From Rallus limicola (Eukaryota > Chordata > Aves > Gruiformes > Rallidae): 64,000 nucleotides of DNA. Numbering within the stretch: the first letter of the stretch is position 1; every line of letters starts with the position of its first letter. A program made the translations under genes and the position numbers. Shown piece after piece: positions 47,358-63,579 of the stretch. The notes below the pieces were generated by a model, which ran no database searches, was not told the origin of the DNA, and saw only the letters and a list, made by a program, of their open reading frames with translations. The DNA is taken from the NCBI GenBank assembly GCA_022605955.1, contig JAKCOZ010000082.1, positions 895,501 through 959,500 on the forward strand, read 5' to 3'.

Positions 47358-50300
47358 ATGGGAAGATGCAGCGGGCGGGGGCGGAGGAGGCGGCGGGGGT
47401 CGCAGGCGGCGGCGGGAGGGGGACCCGGGCGGAGCGGTACCGAGGTGGCGGCGGCCCCCGCCGGGCGGCTCCTGAGGCGGGAGCTGCGGCTGCTCGAGTC
47501 CATCTTCCACCGGGGCCACGAGCGGTTCCGCATCGGCAGCGCCTGCCCCGACGAGATCAGCTGCGAGTTCGTCCCCGGCGCCGGGGCCCGCGCCGGTGCC
47601 TCCGCTTCCCGGGGGCCGCCGCCGGGGCCCGTCCGTATCCACTGCAACATCACGGTGAGGCCGCGGGAGAGGAGGAGGAGGAGGAGGAGGAGGAGGAGGG
47701 GGGGGGGGGCGGTTGGAACGGGATGGGACGGGCTCACCTGCCCGGTGCCGCGGCTCTGAGGGCGGGTGGGGGCCTCCCCGGTGCCGTGAGGCCCTCCCCG
47801 GGGACTAGAGAGGCACCCCCACCCCCCCACCCTGGCACCGTGAGGCCTGCGCCGTCCCGGTTCGACCGTTGGGCACCGTCGTTTCGGTGGAAACCCGCGC
47901 TGGGTGAGCCCCCGGTTCCGGTCCAGCCCCTGTGCGGCTTGTGGCGAGCTGGGCCCAGGTGGCAGCGATCAGCCGCGGGGCACTGAGGCCGGGCTCAGCC
48001 GGAGCCCCCTTGGGTTCTCCCCCTGCCCGTTCCCGAGCTTCCCAGGGCTCCCTTCAGCGGGGCAAACCCTGGGGGCAGCAGCCTGGCAGCCCTTTGGGGG
48101 GGCACGGGGCGTGCTTCTCATCCTTGCCGCCTCTTCCTCCCCTGTGGAACGCTCTGCCCCCCTTTCTGTGCTGGGCCAAGGGTTTTGGGGGGTGCCGGAG
48201 CCCTGGGCAGTGATGGGGGGAGGGTATTGCCTCCTCTCTGGCTCCTCTGTGCCTGGGTTTTAGGGTGTCCTGGCTCCAGGTCAGTTCACAATGGTGGGGG
48301 GGTGTGTCCAGACTTGCTGGTGCTGCGGTTTGGGGAGCAGCAGAGCATGGACACCCCCCACACACACACCCTGGTCATAGAATTGTTGAATCCCAGCCTG
48401 GTGTGGGTTGGAAGGGACCCCGAGGGACACAGAGCTCCAACCCCCCTGCCACAGGCAGGGACACCAACCTCCAGGCCTGGAGCTACACAAGGTTGACCCC
48501 AGCCAACCTGGCCTTGAACACCCCCAGGGATGGGGCACCCACCCCCTCTCTGGGCAGCCCCTGCCAGCCCCTCCCCACTCTCTCTGCACAGAACTTCCCC
48601 CCAATCTCTCCTCTCCCCCTTCCCTCCTCCAGCTTCACTCCAGCCCCCTTGTCCTGCCAGGCTCTGCCCTTGAACAAGCTGATTCCCCTCCTGTTCCTCT
48701 GCTCCCTTCAGGGACTGGCAGGCTGCAATGAGGTCCCCCCACAGCCTTCTCTTCTCCAGGCTGACCCAGCCCAGCTCCCTCAGCCTCTCTCCTTAGGGGA
48801 GCTGCTCCAGCCCTCTCCTCTGAGCATCTTTGTGACCCCTGATCCTGGGGTTTTCCAGAGGGGTATCTCAGGGCACCGTCAGGGGCTGCCAACAGCTTCA
48901 CCTGGGGTCAGGACCTCCACTCATCCTGTGTGACTGGGTCACACATCCCTGACCCTTCTCCAGCAGAGCTGGTGAGGTGAAGTCCCTTTGCTGTCCCACC
49001 TCAACAGCTTTACCCCAGAGGGGTGGCCAAATTGTCACCACGCTCCGTGTCCCACCCCAGGCCGTGGGGAAGCAGCACAGAGCTGAACCAGATCAGCACC
49101 CTTGGAGCAGGGGGTTGTTTTGCCCTCAGCCTGGGATTAGCCTGGAAGGGGGATGTAGCCACTTGTGGGTCGTGTCTGGAGGGAAGAGGGGCTGCAGCTC
49201 CCCCTCCTGCCTGGCTCACCGCTCCGTTTGGCACCGTGGAGGCAGTTGCAGTGGTTCAAACATTCCTTTCTCCTCTCCAGGAGTCTTACCCAGCTGTTCC
49301 CCCGATCTGGTCCGTGGAGTCGGATGATCCGAACCTGGCAGCTATCCTGGAGAGGCTGGTGGAAGTCAGGAAAGGAAACACGCTGGTGAGGGGACACTGC
49401 CTGGGGAGCAGGGAGGGACGGTGACAGCCTGGCTGCTTCGGGAGGCTAAAACTCCAAAGCAGGGTGAGAGCATTGGGTCTCCTCAGAGCTCAGGAAATTT
49501 GGGATGAGCAGCTTGGATTTCTCACTTGAGTTTGATGCTGGGGGTGTGGTTTTCTTCCACCTTCTCCCCACTTGCCTGCTGCTGCTCAGAGCCATCCTGC
49601 ACAGGAAAGAGCTGCTCCTGGGCCTTGGCTTGCTCACTTGCCAGGGGAAGTGTTGTAGTGGAAGGGGGGTGTCTCAGCTTGCTGGGGGTGTCCCTGTGCT
49701 GCTCTGATGCTTCTCTACTCTCCTGGCAGCTTTTGCAGCACCTGAAGCGAATAATCTCTGACCTGTGCAAACTCTACAACCTTCCCCAACATCCAGATGT
49801 TGAAATGCTGGACCAGCCTCTGCCAGCAGAACAGGTGAGTTACTCAAGAAGAGACTTTGGAAGCTGTAAAATGAGTTGCCTGCAGTTTCCTTGGAGATGC
49901 TGAGACCTCCCAATCACCCCAAAGGAGAAGAAACACGGTGGGTGAGGTGTTGATCCTTCTCCTTGGGGTAGATTCCAGCCCCTGCTCCATGGGATATTGG
50001 TGCTCTTGGTGTAGCTCCCTGTAAAGGGATGTTCTTACCATCACTCCACTTTTAACTTGGTTCTGCTCCTAAATCCCTGTGGAACCTTGGAAGTGTCCAG
50101 AAAGGCAGGAGTACCTGGGAGGGCAGGAAGAGTGATCTCCATCTCTGTCCTTTTGTCCCTGCAGAGCACGCAGGAAGAGGTGTCCTCTGAAGAAGAAGAT
50201 GAAGAGATGCCAGAGGTAAGTGCTGGGAGATACCCACTAAAAGATGAAAGGGTGGTGGGTCTGGGAGAAACTCCTGGAGCCCAGACAGGGAAAAACACTT

Positions 50301-53300
50301 CCTTTGGCTCCAAGAACCCAAATCCTGAGCCACAGATGGGAGCAACATGTTCCCAAACCTCAGAGCACCACAAGAGGCTATAGCTTCTGCCTCCTGAAGC
50401 ACATGGGCAAGCTATGAGCAGCCCCCCCCCTTAACCTCCTTTCTCTCCCCCCTCACCCTGCTGTGCTCTAGAGCCCCAAAAATCTACTCAGGAGCGATGA
50501 GATTGCCAGGTTGTCATCACTGGCAGGGAAATGACACTGTGAAAATGGGACTCCAGCAGAGAGGGTTAGATAGAGAGAGGGCTGAGTGTGTGACTGAGCT
50601 CGCTGGCAGGAGGGGCAGAGGCAGCCGTACGGCGCTGCAGGCTGGGGATATCACTCTGCAAAATCCAGCCTCCTCCCCACACACACACACTCCAGGCTTC
50701 AGTTGTTTGGTTTGTGGTTTAGACATCTCTAGAAGTGGGTGGAATAATCTTCAATCTCCATGGCAACGTTTTTCACAACGCCTCACACTCTTCTCCTGGG
50801 GCTGAGAGGCACCGAGTCGGCAGCACCCCAGAACTTGGAGGAGGAGGAGGGGTGGGGGGAGGCAGATTACTTTAACCTGGCAGTTTTGGGGTGCTATTAA
50901 CCATGTTAATAGCTTGTTAAAATCAGGGCTAGCCTTTCCCTCCCCCTCATGCTTCCTGTGAACACCTCCTTGTGCTCTCCATGCTTGTGTAAAGCAGAAG
51001 GTTCTTGCTCAGTGGTTGGGTTTTGGGGCTGTATGGGAAGAGCAGAGTGGCACAGACGTGCCCTGCTCCAGAGATGCAGGTTAATCCACTCCAGGGATTT
51101 TCTGGGAGGATCTATTTTTTTTTTCTCCTTCTGTGACTGGTCTAAAAATGTCAAAGCCCTTTCCAAAAATGCTGCTCAGCCAGACTAGCAGCAGCTGGTC
51201 TGGAGAGGCTGAAGGAAAGGCTTGGTCAGAGGGTTTAATACCAATGCTGGAGCTGTGTGGACCCTGCTGCTGTCTGCAGGTGCCAACGCAGTGGAGGGAT
51301 CTGTGTGGGGTCCCCTGATTGCTGCAACTGGTTTTTACTGGTGATTAACACCAGGGTTCTTGCACACATCAGCCTGATGAGCATCACTGTGGGAAGGGAT
51401 GAGGGGCTGAGCTTGCTCTGGGGTTGGGGAGGGTGTTGGTGTGGTGCTGCACAGAGCTGATGGGACCAAAGAGCCTCCAGACACACAGTGAAACATCACC
51501 TCTGGGGGAGGGGGGCTGGAATGTCCCAACTACCAGGAATCTCTGTCCCTCTTGGGTTTCTTGTTTGGGAAGGGGAATGACAGGGCCCAGCAGCACTGAG
51601 TGTTCCAACCATCCAGAAATGGGGATGCACAGGGGCTGCTTGAGCCACCCCCATGCTGAGATGCAGCACCCTTGGGTTACTCAGGGCTCGTTTGGAAGCC
51701 TACATAAGATTAATGGCTAATTATAAACAGGAGTGAGACTTGGCAAGGAAGAACAAAGAGCTTGTAACGAGCCTGATTAAATGCTGGAAAGGAAAGTACG
51801 CTGCTCTGCCTGCTGGATTCAACACTGGAAGGGCAGTGGGGAGCCCAGTGCCTGGTAATTCTTCACTGAAGCAGTGTGTCTTCTGCCCTGGTTGTGTCTC
51901 AGATTGGAGCTGGAGAGTTGTACTGGGAATTCTTACTGGTTCAGGTCAGCTTCCATCAGCAGTGCTCAGAGCAGGGAGGAGCGAAGGTGCTATCTCTCTC
52001 CTCTCCTCTTCCCCAGGACACTGAGGACTTGGACCACTATGAGATGAAAGAAGAAGAGCCAACAGATGGAAAGAAGACAGAGGATGAAGACATTGGGAAG
52101 GAAAACCTGGCCATTTTAGAGAAAATCAAAAAGAACCAGAGGCAAGATTACTTAAATGTACGTGTCACCTGGCGGGCAGGCAGCTTGGGGGAGCAGAGAG
52201 TGGGTGAGAGTGGCACAGGCACCCCACTAGCCCTTGATCTGAGGGGCTGGCCCCAGCCAGAGGTACAGCAGTTGCTTTTGGGGACTGGTCTGGCTGAGAT
52301 AGGAGCTCCCAGGAGCTGCATCTTTGGGAGGTGGCTGGTGGGTTGTGTTTTCATGGTCCTGTGCTGAGATTCTTACGCTGGTGATGCCTCGTCCCTGGGG
52401 GTGTTCAGGGCCAGGTTGGATGGACCCCTGGACAACCTTGTGTAGCTCCAGGCCTGGAGGTTGGTGTCCCTGCCTGTGTCAGGGGGGTTGGAGCTCTGTG
52501 ACCCTTGGGATCCCTTCCAACCCAGACCAGGCTGGGATTCTATGGTGAGAGGGCAGAGAGGTGTTTGTGCTGCAGCCTGGGGTGGAATTTGGGGCAAAGG
52601 GACGTTGCTGTAGGAAAGGCAGAGGTGGGGGATGTGGTGAGGTCTAGTCTAGGAGCTGGATGGGGTTCCTAGCTCTGGTGTTTGCCTCATGGAGCAGTGA
52701 CTGTGGTAACAATGCATCTTTCCTCTTCCCAAATCCCCTGTAGGGTGCAGTGTCTGGGTCTGTGCAGGCCACCGACCGGCTAATGAAGGAGCTCAGGGAT
52801 ATTTACCGATCACCAAGTTTCAAGGGCGGTAAGTGATCCTGGGGAGCTCGAGGGAGGGGGCTGCTGCTCACACTCTTCCTGCCAGGGTTTTCCTCCTCAT
52901 TCTTTGTGGCACCTAATGAGCCTTTCAGGGGTTCAGCTCAGGCAGGGAGAGGATCTCTGGCCCTTGATGGTTAAGGCTCTGTCAGGAGGAAGCAAAACTT
53001 TTTCAACCTGGAGAAGAGAAGGCTGTGGGGGGACCTCATTGCAGCCTGCCAGTCCCTGAAGGGAGCAGAGGAACAGGAGGGGAATGGGCTTGTTCCAAGG
53101 GCAGAGCCTGGCAGGACAAGGGGGCTGGAGTGAAGCTGGAGGATGGAAGGGGGAGAGGAGAGATTGGGGGGAAGTTCTGTGCAGAGAGAGTGGGGAGGGG
53201 CTGGAAGGGGCTGCCCAGAGAGGGGTGGGTGCCCCATCCCTGGGGGTGTTCAAGGCCAGGTTGGCTGGGGCCCTGGGCAACCTTGTGTAGCTCCAGGCCT

Positions 53301-56300
53301 GGAGGTTGGTGTCCCTGCCTGTGGCAGGGGCGTTGGAGCTCTGTGACCCTTGGGATCCCTTCCATCCCAGACCAGGCTGGGATTCTATGAAAACCACCTT
53401 TCCATCTCTGCCTCTTGCTGGATGGAAGCAAGGAGGGTGCTGTGGGTGGGAGGATTGTCTGGCTTTGAGGGTGATGATGCTCCTACTCCTTTCCTGAGCC
53501 CGAGCACTTAGGAAACACGAGGGAAAACACTGCCCTGGGGTTGGTCCTTCTGGACAAGTGCTGCTTTGGGGGGGGCTGAGGTGGTGCTGTGGGGATCTGG
53601 AATCTGGGTGGTTGGGTTTCCCCCTGGCAGTGACCCACCTCTTCTCTGCCTTGCAGGATACTATGCAGTTGAACTAGTGAATGACAGCCTATATGATTGG
53701 AACGTCAAACTCCTGAAGTAGGTGGCCTTGCTTGGGATGGTGGAACTTGGTAGTGGGACCAAAACCCTTTCCCCTGAGCCAGAGGGGAAGTGAGCAGGGC
53801 AGGGAGCACTGGGCAGACCTTGGTTAGCCTCTCTTTTGGCAGCTTGCTTGCTGTCTCCACATCAGAAAGGAGATGCCATCTCCAGAGAAAGGTGATCTAA
53901 TGAGGGCTCTACAAGTCTGTCTGCTGTTCCTAGAGTCCTGGAAGAGGTGCATCAGACAAAACCCCTGAGCTTTCACACCCTCCAGTCACCAGTGCTGCCT
54001 TCTCCTTGGGCTGGGCAGCCTTTTATTTTTAAAGTTGGCAACATGCACATAAAAATAAAGGGGTGTGATGGTCTTCTCTGCAAACCAGGAGCAGAATGGT
54101 GACAGCCCATGCTGTCACTGCCCTCTGGGTGAGACCCTGCAGGCCCACGTGGCAGCCTGGTTGTGCAGGTACAGTAGCTCTGGGGTTCAGTGGCAGCAAG
54201 TGGGGGCTGATTCAAGGTGCATGACCTTAGCTCTGACCTTCTGGGCTTTTTCCTTGGGCAGGGTTGACGAGGATAGCGCTTTGCACAATGATCTCCAGAT
54301 CCTCAAAGAGAAAGAAGGAACAGATTTCATCCTCCTAAACTTCTCCTTTAAAGTAAGGCTTCCCTGTACCTCCCCCTTCCTCGGGATACTCCTCCCTCAG
54401 TGTCTTGGCATCATCTCTCAATGCTTTTGGCTCCTTCTCTCTCCTTCCAGGATAACTTTCCTTTTGATCCACCGTTTGTGAGGGTCGTGTCCCCTGTGCT
54501 GTCAGGGGGGTAAGTAACTGTGGGCCTGTCTCTGCTCTCTGAGGTCTCCACCATCTCCCTGATCAGACTTCGTAGTCGCTCTCCTGGGGTGGCAGATGGG
54601 CACGTTTCCCTCTGAGATCTACTCTTAAGAAGAGAGTTCTCTGAAGCAGTGGGTGGGTGAGGCTGCATCCCTTTCTGGGGTAACTTTCTCCTTCCTCTTT
54701 TCTCTCCCCTCCCATCCCCAATTCCTTCCCCAAGGTATGTTCTGGGTGGCGGTGCCATCTGCATGGAGCTACTTACAAAACAGGTGGGTACGTTGACTCT
54801 GGGGTAGCTTCTGCTGTGCTTTGTATTCCTGCTGCAGCCAAATCTTGGCTGGCAGCTGCCTGGTGTGGCTTTTCCAGCCAGGAAGAACATCCCTTGGGCA
54901 GGGATCCTGTCTGTGCTGGCCTCACCATGTCACACTCTGTCCCTCAGGGCTGGAGCAGCGCCTACTCCATCGAGTCGGTCATTATGCAGATCAGCGCCAC
55001 GCTGGTGAAGGGGAAAGCAAGAGTCCAGTTTGGAGCCAATAAGGTAGGGAAGCAGCATCCAAGGAATGTGAGGAAGACTCTCTAGTGGGATGAAGGCAGC
55101 TGAACAGCTCTCTGGTTGGGTGGGGAAGGTGTGTGGGATGGTTCTAGCTGAACTCACCGTCCCTTTGGTTTCCCCTCCCAGAATCAGTACAGCCTGACGA
55201 GAGCACAACAGTCCTACAAGTCCCTGGTTCAGATTCATGAGAAGAATGGTAAGGACTGAGGGAGAACTGCTTTTCCCATTCCTAATCCAGGCCCCAGAAA
55301 AGCTCCTTGAGGTTTTTTTCCTGCCCAAAAATGCAGGGATTATCTGGAGCAAGGTGACAGCTGGCAGCAGCAGCCGCTGTCTAACATCCCTCTACCCCTC
55401 CCTGCTGAGCTCTGGCTGTGTTGTCTGGGTGGCATCAGGAAGTAACCTGGATAAAAAAGCCACCCAGGAGATGTGACAGCTTTGGGAGTGGGATTTGGAG
55501 AGGGTTCAGAGGAGCCATGGAGATGCTCAGAGGGCTGGAGCAGCTCCCCTCTGGAGAGAGGCTGAGGGAGCTGGGCTGGGTCAGCCTGGAGAAGAGAAGG
55601 CTGTGGGGGGACCTCATTGCAGCCTGCCAGTCCCTGAAGGGAGCAGAGGAACAGGAGGGGAATCAGCTTGTTCAAGGGCAGAGCCTGGCAGGACAAGGGG
55701 GCTGGAGTGAAGCTGGAGGAGGGAAGGGGGAGAGGAGAGATTGGGGGGAAGTTCTGTGCAGAGAGAGTGGGGAGGGGCTGGAAGGGGCTGCCCAGAGAGG
55801 GGGTGGGTGCCCCATCCCTGGGGGTGTTGAAGGCCAGGTTGGCTGGGGTCAACCTTGTGTAGCTCCAGGCCTGGAGGTTGGTGTCCCTGCCTGTGGCAGG
55901 GGGGTTGGAGCTCTGTGACCCTTGGGATCCCTTCCAACCCAGCCCAGGCTGGGATTCTATGAAAACCACCTTTCCATCTCTGCCTCTTGCTGGATGGAAG
56001 CAAGGAGGGTGCTGTGGGTGGGAGGATTGTCTGGCTTTGAGGGTGATGATGCTCCTACTCCTTTCCTGAGCCCGAGCACTTAGGAAACACGAGGGAAAAC
56101 ACTGCCCTGGGGTTGGTCCTTCTGGACAAGTGCTGCTTTGGGGGGGCTGAGGTGGTGCTGTGGGGATCTGGAATCTGGGTGGTTGGGTTTCCCCCTGGCA
56201 GTGACCCAGCCCAGTCTGGGATTCTATGATTTGATCCACTTGTGCTGCCGCTTCCAACTTTTCCTTCCCCATGGAACCTTCACCCCTCACAGATTCTCTC

Positions 56301-56342
56301 CTCATTTCAGGCTGGTACACACCCCCCAAGGAGGATGGCTAA
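47358..56342 (+). CDS. UBE2Q1: Ubiquitin-conjugating enzyme E2 Q1
   Basis: E2 enzyme carrying activated ubiquitin, with an N-terminal RWD-like region and a C-terminal UBC fold. Exons: 47358–47654, 49281–49385, 49730–49834, 50165–50215, 52017–52157, 52744–52828, 53657–53717, 54262–54352, 54451–54509, 54735–54783, 54948–55043, 55182–55248, 56311–56342; 412 residues, close to the human length. Landmarks: [20 protein letters not shown], an acidic stretch ([11 protein letters not shown]), and the active Cys in [10 protein letters not shown] (codon 54760–54762). The end is WYTPPKEDG. The in-frame start is ATG 47358; a nearby ATG (47366) that would begin MQR, as I recall for mammals, is in another frame. 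The exon 10 acceptor is CCAAG. A poly(A) signal is at 56490–56495. Confidence 0.95.
47655..48375. other. UBE2Q1 intron 1, 5' part
   Basis: GC-rich tail of the promoter island, including a GGAGGA microsatellite at about 47670–47705. No exon is seen. Confidence 0.4.
48376..48830 (-). mobile_element. CR1 LINE fragment in UBE2Q1 intron 1
   Basis: Reverse-oriented; begins ATAGAATTGTTGAATCCCAG, the complement of a CR1 3' end. Confidence 0.85.
50216..52016. other. UBE2Q1 intron 4, no recognisable repeat
   Basis: 1.8 kb with moderate GC. It contains a short ACACAC run near 50680. No exon is recognised. Confidence 0.4.
52385..52545 (+). mobile_element. CR1 LINE fragment in UBE2Q1 intron 5
   Basis: Forward-oriented CR1 3' end, terminating GCTGGGATTCTATGG. 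Confidence 0.8.
52985..53390 (+). mobile_element. CR1 LINE fragment in UBE2Q1 intron 6
   Basis: Forward-oriented CR1 3' region ending GGCTGGGATTCTATGA. It continues into a 250-bp non-CR1 segment that is duplicated at 55960–56207. Confidence 0.85.
53389..53637 (+). repeat. Duplicated intronic segment, copy A
   Basis: About 250 bp after the CR1 end, running from AAAACCACCTTTCC to GGCAGTGACCCA, nearly identical to 55960–56207 in intron 12 of the same gene. It stops about 20 bp before exon 7. Confidence 0.85.
55490..55962 (+). mobile_element. CR1 LINE fragment in UBE2Q1 intron 12
   Basis: Forward-oriented, ending GGCTGGGATTCTATGA, closely similar to the copy at 52985–53390. Confidence 0.85.
55960..56207 (+). 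repeat. Duplicated intronic segment, copy B
   Basis: Nearly identical to 53389–53637. It is followed at once by CCCAGTCTGGGATTCTATGA, another CR1-type 3' end. Confidence 0.85.
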
Positions 56343-56900
56343 CTAACACAGGACCCATCTGCTTCTCCTCTTGGATGCTCTACTTGGATCTTCACGCCTC
56401 TTGGCTTTTTCCCAGGATGTAAAATAGCTCTGCCTGTTGCAGGACAATAACGGCTGTTTAAAAAAAAAAAAACAAACAAAAAAACTCTAAATAAAAACTG
56501 TTTTAAACAGTTGGACTGACCTAAAACACTTGCTGGACCCTTGTTAGCAGGCATTCTTGTTAAAACAAAACTTTTGAGCCTCTTGTATCGCTGGAAACTT
56601 TCAACTCTACTCCAGTCTAGAGCATCCTCCTTTACCTATGCTATGGATTTAATTTATTTTCTTATTTCATGTACACTGCTTTTTTTTGTTACAGTGTATG
56701 ATGGATGTGTATGGAAAATGTATCTTTGGAGAGAAAAAAAAAAAATACAGATTACAGTTTGTTAATTTGAAAGGTGCTGGTCTGGCTGATGTGGTATTTT
56801 TGGTTTAAATATTTGGGGTTTTTTTTCTCCCCCCCCCATTTTTTTTGGCCTCTTGGTTGGATCATAGCCTGTGTTGGCAGCAGCAGGGAGCAAATAAACC
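56343..56900 (+). other. UBE2Q1 3' untranslated region
   Basis: AT-rich sequence after the stop codon, with poly(A) signals at 56490–56495 and, for a longer form, AATAAA near 56892. Confidence 0.6.
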
Positions 56901-59330
56901 CTCTATCTTCATCCCCCCCCCCTGGGGAGGTGGATGGGGAGCTGAGGGGCTGTGATAGAATTTGGGGTGCAGGAACAGCCCAGGGCTCTTGGTGCTGACA
57001 GAAGCTCTGCAACAGCTGATTTGGAAGAGGAAAAAAAAACCCCATTTTTTGCTTTTTTCCTTTTTTCTTTTATTTTGGATAACAACAGACTGTGGCTCCT
57101 GCCTTTTCTCTCCCAGACCAAGAACAGGTTCTTCTCCACACAAAACCCACCACCTTGTGCCCTGGAAGCAGAGGGGAAGATCTGTTCAGCCTCCCCCTGT
57201 CCTGCTCTGGATGAGGGGTGCATCCATGTCACCCAGGGGTGCTGCCTCTCACCCCAAACCTCTCCACGTCCTGCTTGCTGAGGAGTAAGGATGAGATGGG
57301 CTCAGCTGTGCCAAACCCAGAGCTGTACCCCCTTTGCCCCATCACTAACGTGGAAGGGGACAGTGATGGTCACTGAAACCTGAATGAAGGGCAGCGCTGG
57401 GTGTGATTGCTGCCTTCAGCCTCGCTCAGTGACCCAATTCCATGGGCTTTTACCTTATTTTTCCTCCTCAAACCCTCATTCCTGTGCTACAGGGCTGAGT
57501 CCCAATCCTGCCTGGAAGTTTTTTCTCCCATCACTTGCTTGTTGCTTCAGCCAAGTGCTGCTGGAAAGAGATTTGGGTGTTGGAACTCATCTAACTTCTG
57601 CTGTGTCCTCTGCTGGAGGGCATAGCTGACTCATTAAGTGTGTCAAAGCCCAACCATGGCTATTAATTCACTGTGTTTGAATAAAAGTGGTTAGAAAAAT
57701 CAAAGGGCCTCAGAAGAAGTCCATTATCTCCTCCAGCAGCTGTTCTCCTTGTTAGGCCTTGGAAGAAAAAAGAGGCTGGAGGAGGAGGATTAGTGATGGC
57801 TGCTCTGCTTGCAGCTGGAGGCTGTGGGACCAAGGCTGAGGACTCTCTCTAAGTGCTTTGCTGAAGGATTTGGGGGGGGATTGTGACCCTGGAGCAGCAC
57901 CCAGCAGTGTCCTGGGTGCTGGTGGGGATGAGGGCAGCTGCCATCCCCTTTTCAGCTCAATTAGCACTGAGAAATGAGCTCAGGGAAGAGCTAAACAGCA
58001 TGGGGTGTTGCTGCTGGGTGAGGTGGGTTTGGATACACTGAGGTGGGCAGGAGAACACACTCCTCCATCCTGGTGGCTTTCCAGGCTGGGATGAGGGGGA
58101 AGAGGTGACCAGGGACCTCCACCCAGGACCCTCCACTGCTGCCCAGGCAGGTGTTGAAGCTGGAAGTGTGGCAGGAATGGCACAAGCTGGTGTCTTGCAG
58201 GCTCCTGCCTGTCCCATCTGTTCACCCACCCTTGTGCCAGGATCTGTCCTGCTCTGAGCCCGGCTCAGCGCCCCTCACAGCCGTGCCAGCTCAGCTCCTG
58301 GTTTGGCTTCTCCAGGAGGTGGGTGCCTGGAGCCATCTGTGCTGCTGGGGATGCTCCCACAGCCTTTCCCTGTGGGAGCTGTCAGAACACAGCCACGGAG
58401 AGAGACTTCCTCAAGGAGCTGTGGGGATGGGAAATGCCACCGTGGCACAAAGCCACCTTAGATGGTGCTGCCTGTGGGTCTGTCCTGCTGGTTGGAGAGG
58501 AAGGGGAGAGTTCAACCCACAGAGGAACCAGCACCCAAGTTCACTGCTGGAGACAGGGAGTTTTTCCTTGGCTTCCAGAAGGTGAAGCTGGAACCAGCCA
58601 AGCCCCCAGTGCTGGTTTGGGCGCCGGGCTGGCTGCTCTGAGGCACATCCTGCCCTGCAGAGCTGGTGAGGAAATCACCACCACTTCCTACAGCTGCTGC
58701 TCGGGGCCACCCAGTGCCCCAAACACCTCCTCACACCGGGATGGGGAGGGACACGGTGCCAGGGATCAACAATCCCAGCTGATTGGGGGGGGGGGGGGGG
58801 GGGCTGTTCTCCCAGCGTACCCCCCGCAGCAGCATCACCCACCAGTTCTTGGGTTCTCCAGCACTTACCCCAAAGCTGGGCAGCTCCATCCCAGGGATGC
58901 AGCTTTACCCAACCCTCTGTTCCCCATCACCGTTGTGCTGTTGCAAATGGGTCAGTATGAGGCCCCCACCGGCCCCAGCCCCGTGCACCCCAGTTGTCAG
59001 CCTGGCAGGAAACCAAATCACGGGGTGGGGGGGGGTAGAGGAGGGGGGGTTTCCGGCAAGAAGCACCAGCAGAAGCAGGTCTCACCGGCGCGGTGTGAAC
59101 CGCAGTGAGAGCATCAGGGATGTGCCTTCACCTCCTCGCACTGGGCATGGTGGAGCATGGGGGATGGGGGGGGGGGGGCTGTACAGGGGGGTCCTTGGGT
59201 CCTGGTTCCATGCCCAGGGTCCTGTGGGAAGGGGGTGGGAGGGGTGGGTGTGTATGTGGACTGTCCTGAGGGGTCCACACACAGGGACCTGACAGCCCAC
59301 ACGGGTAGGGGGCTGGGGTGTCCCAACCCC
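56901..59330. other. Intergenic region between UBE2Q1 and SHE; no TDRD10
   Basis: Low-complexity poly(A)/poly(C) tracts, a long poly(G) run (about 58785–58803) and otherwise unique sequence. No exon with RRM or Tudor features is seen on either strand. Confidence 0.5.
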
Positions 59331-59334
59331 ACCC

Positions 59335-59425
59335 CTATCACCAGCACCCCCCATCACCAGCACCCCCCATCACCAGCACCCCCCATCACCAGCACCCCCC
59401 CATCACCAGCACCCCCCATCCAGCG
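59335..59425. repeat. Tandem repeat CATCACCAGCACCCCC
   Basis: About six copies of a 16-bp unit just before the CpG island upstream of SHE. Confidence 0.85.
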
Positions 59426-63472
<4,047 letters not shown>

Positions 63473-63579
63473 TGAGTGCCTGGGGGGGACAGGGGTTGGG
63501 ATGTGGGGGAGGGGGTGGTCCTGGTTACGTGGGGCAAGGGTGGGGAGGTCCCACCTTGGAGGGATGTAGCATTAGGAGT

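Noticed and set aside
50740..50775. RFX X-box-like CATGGCAAC in a UBE2Q1 intron
   Set aside because: Only a half-site is clear; a chance match is likely.
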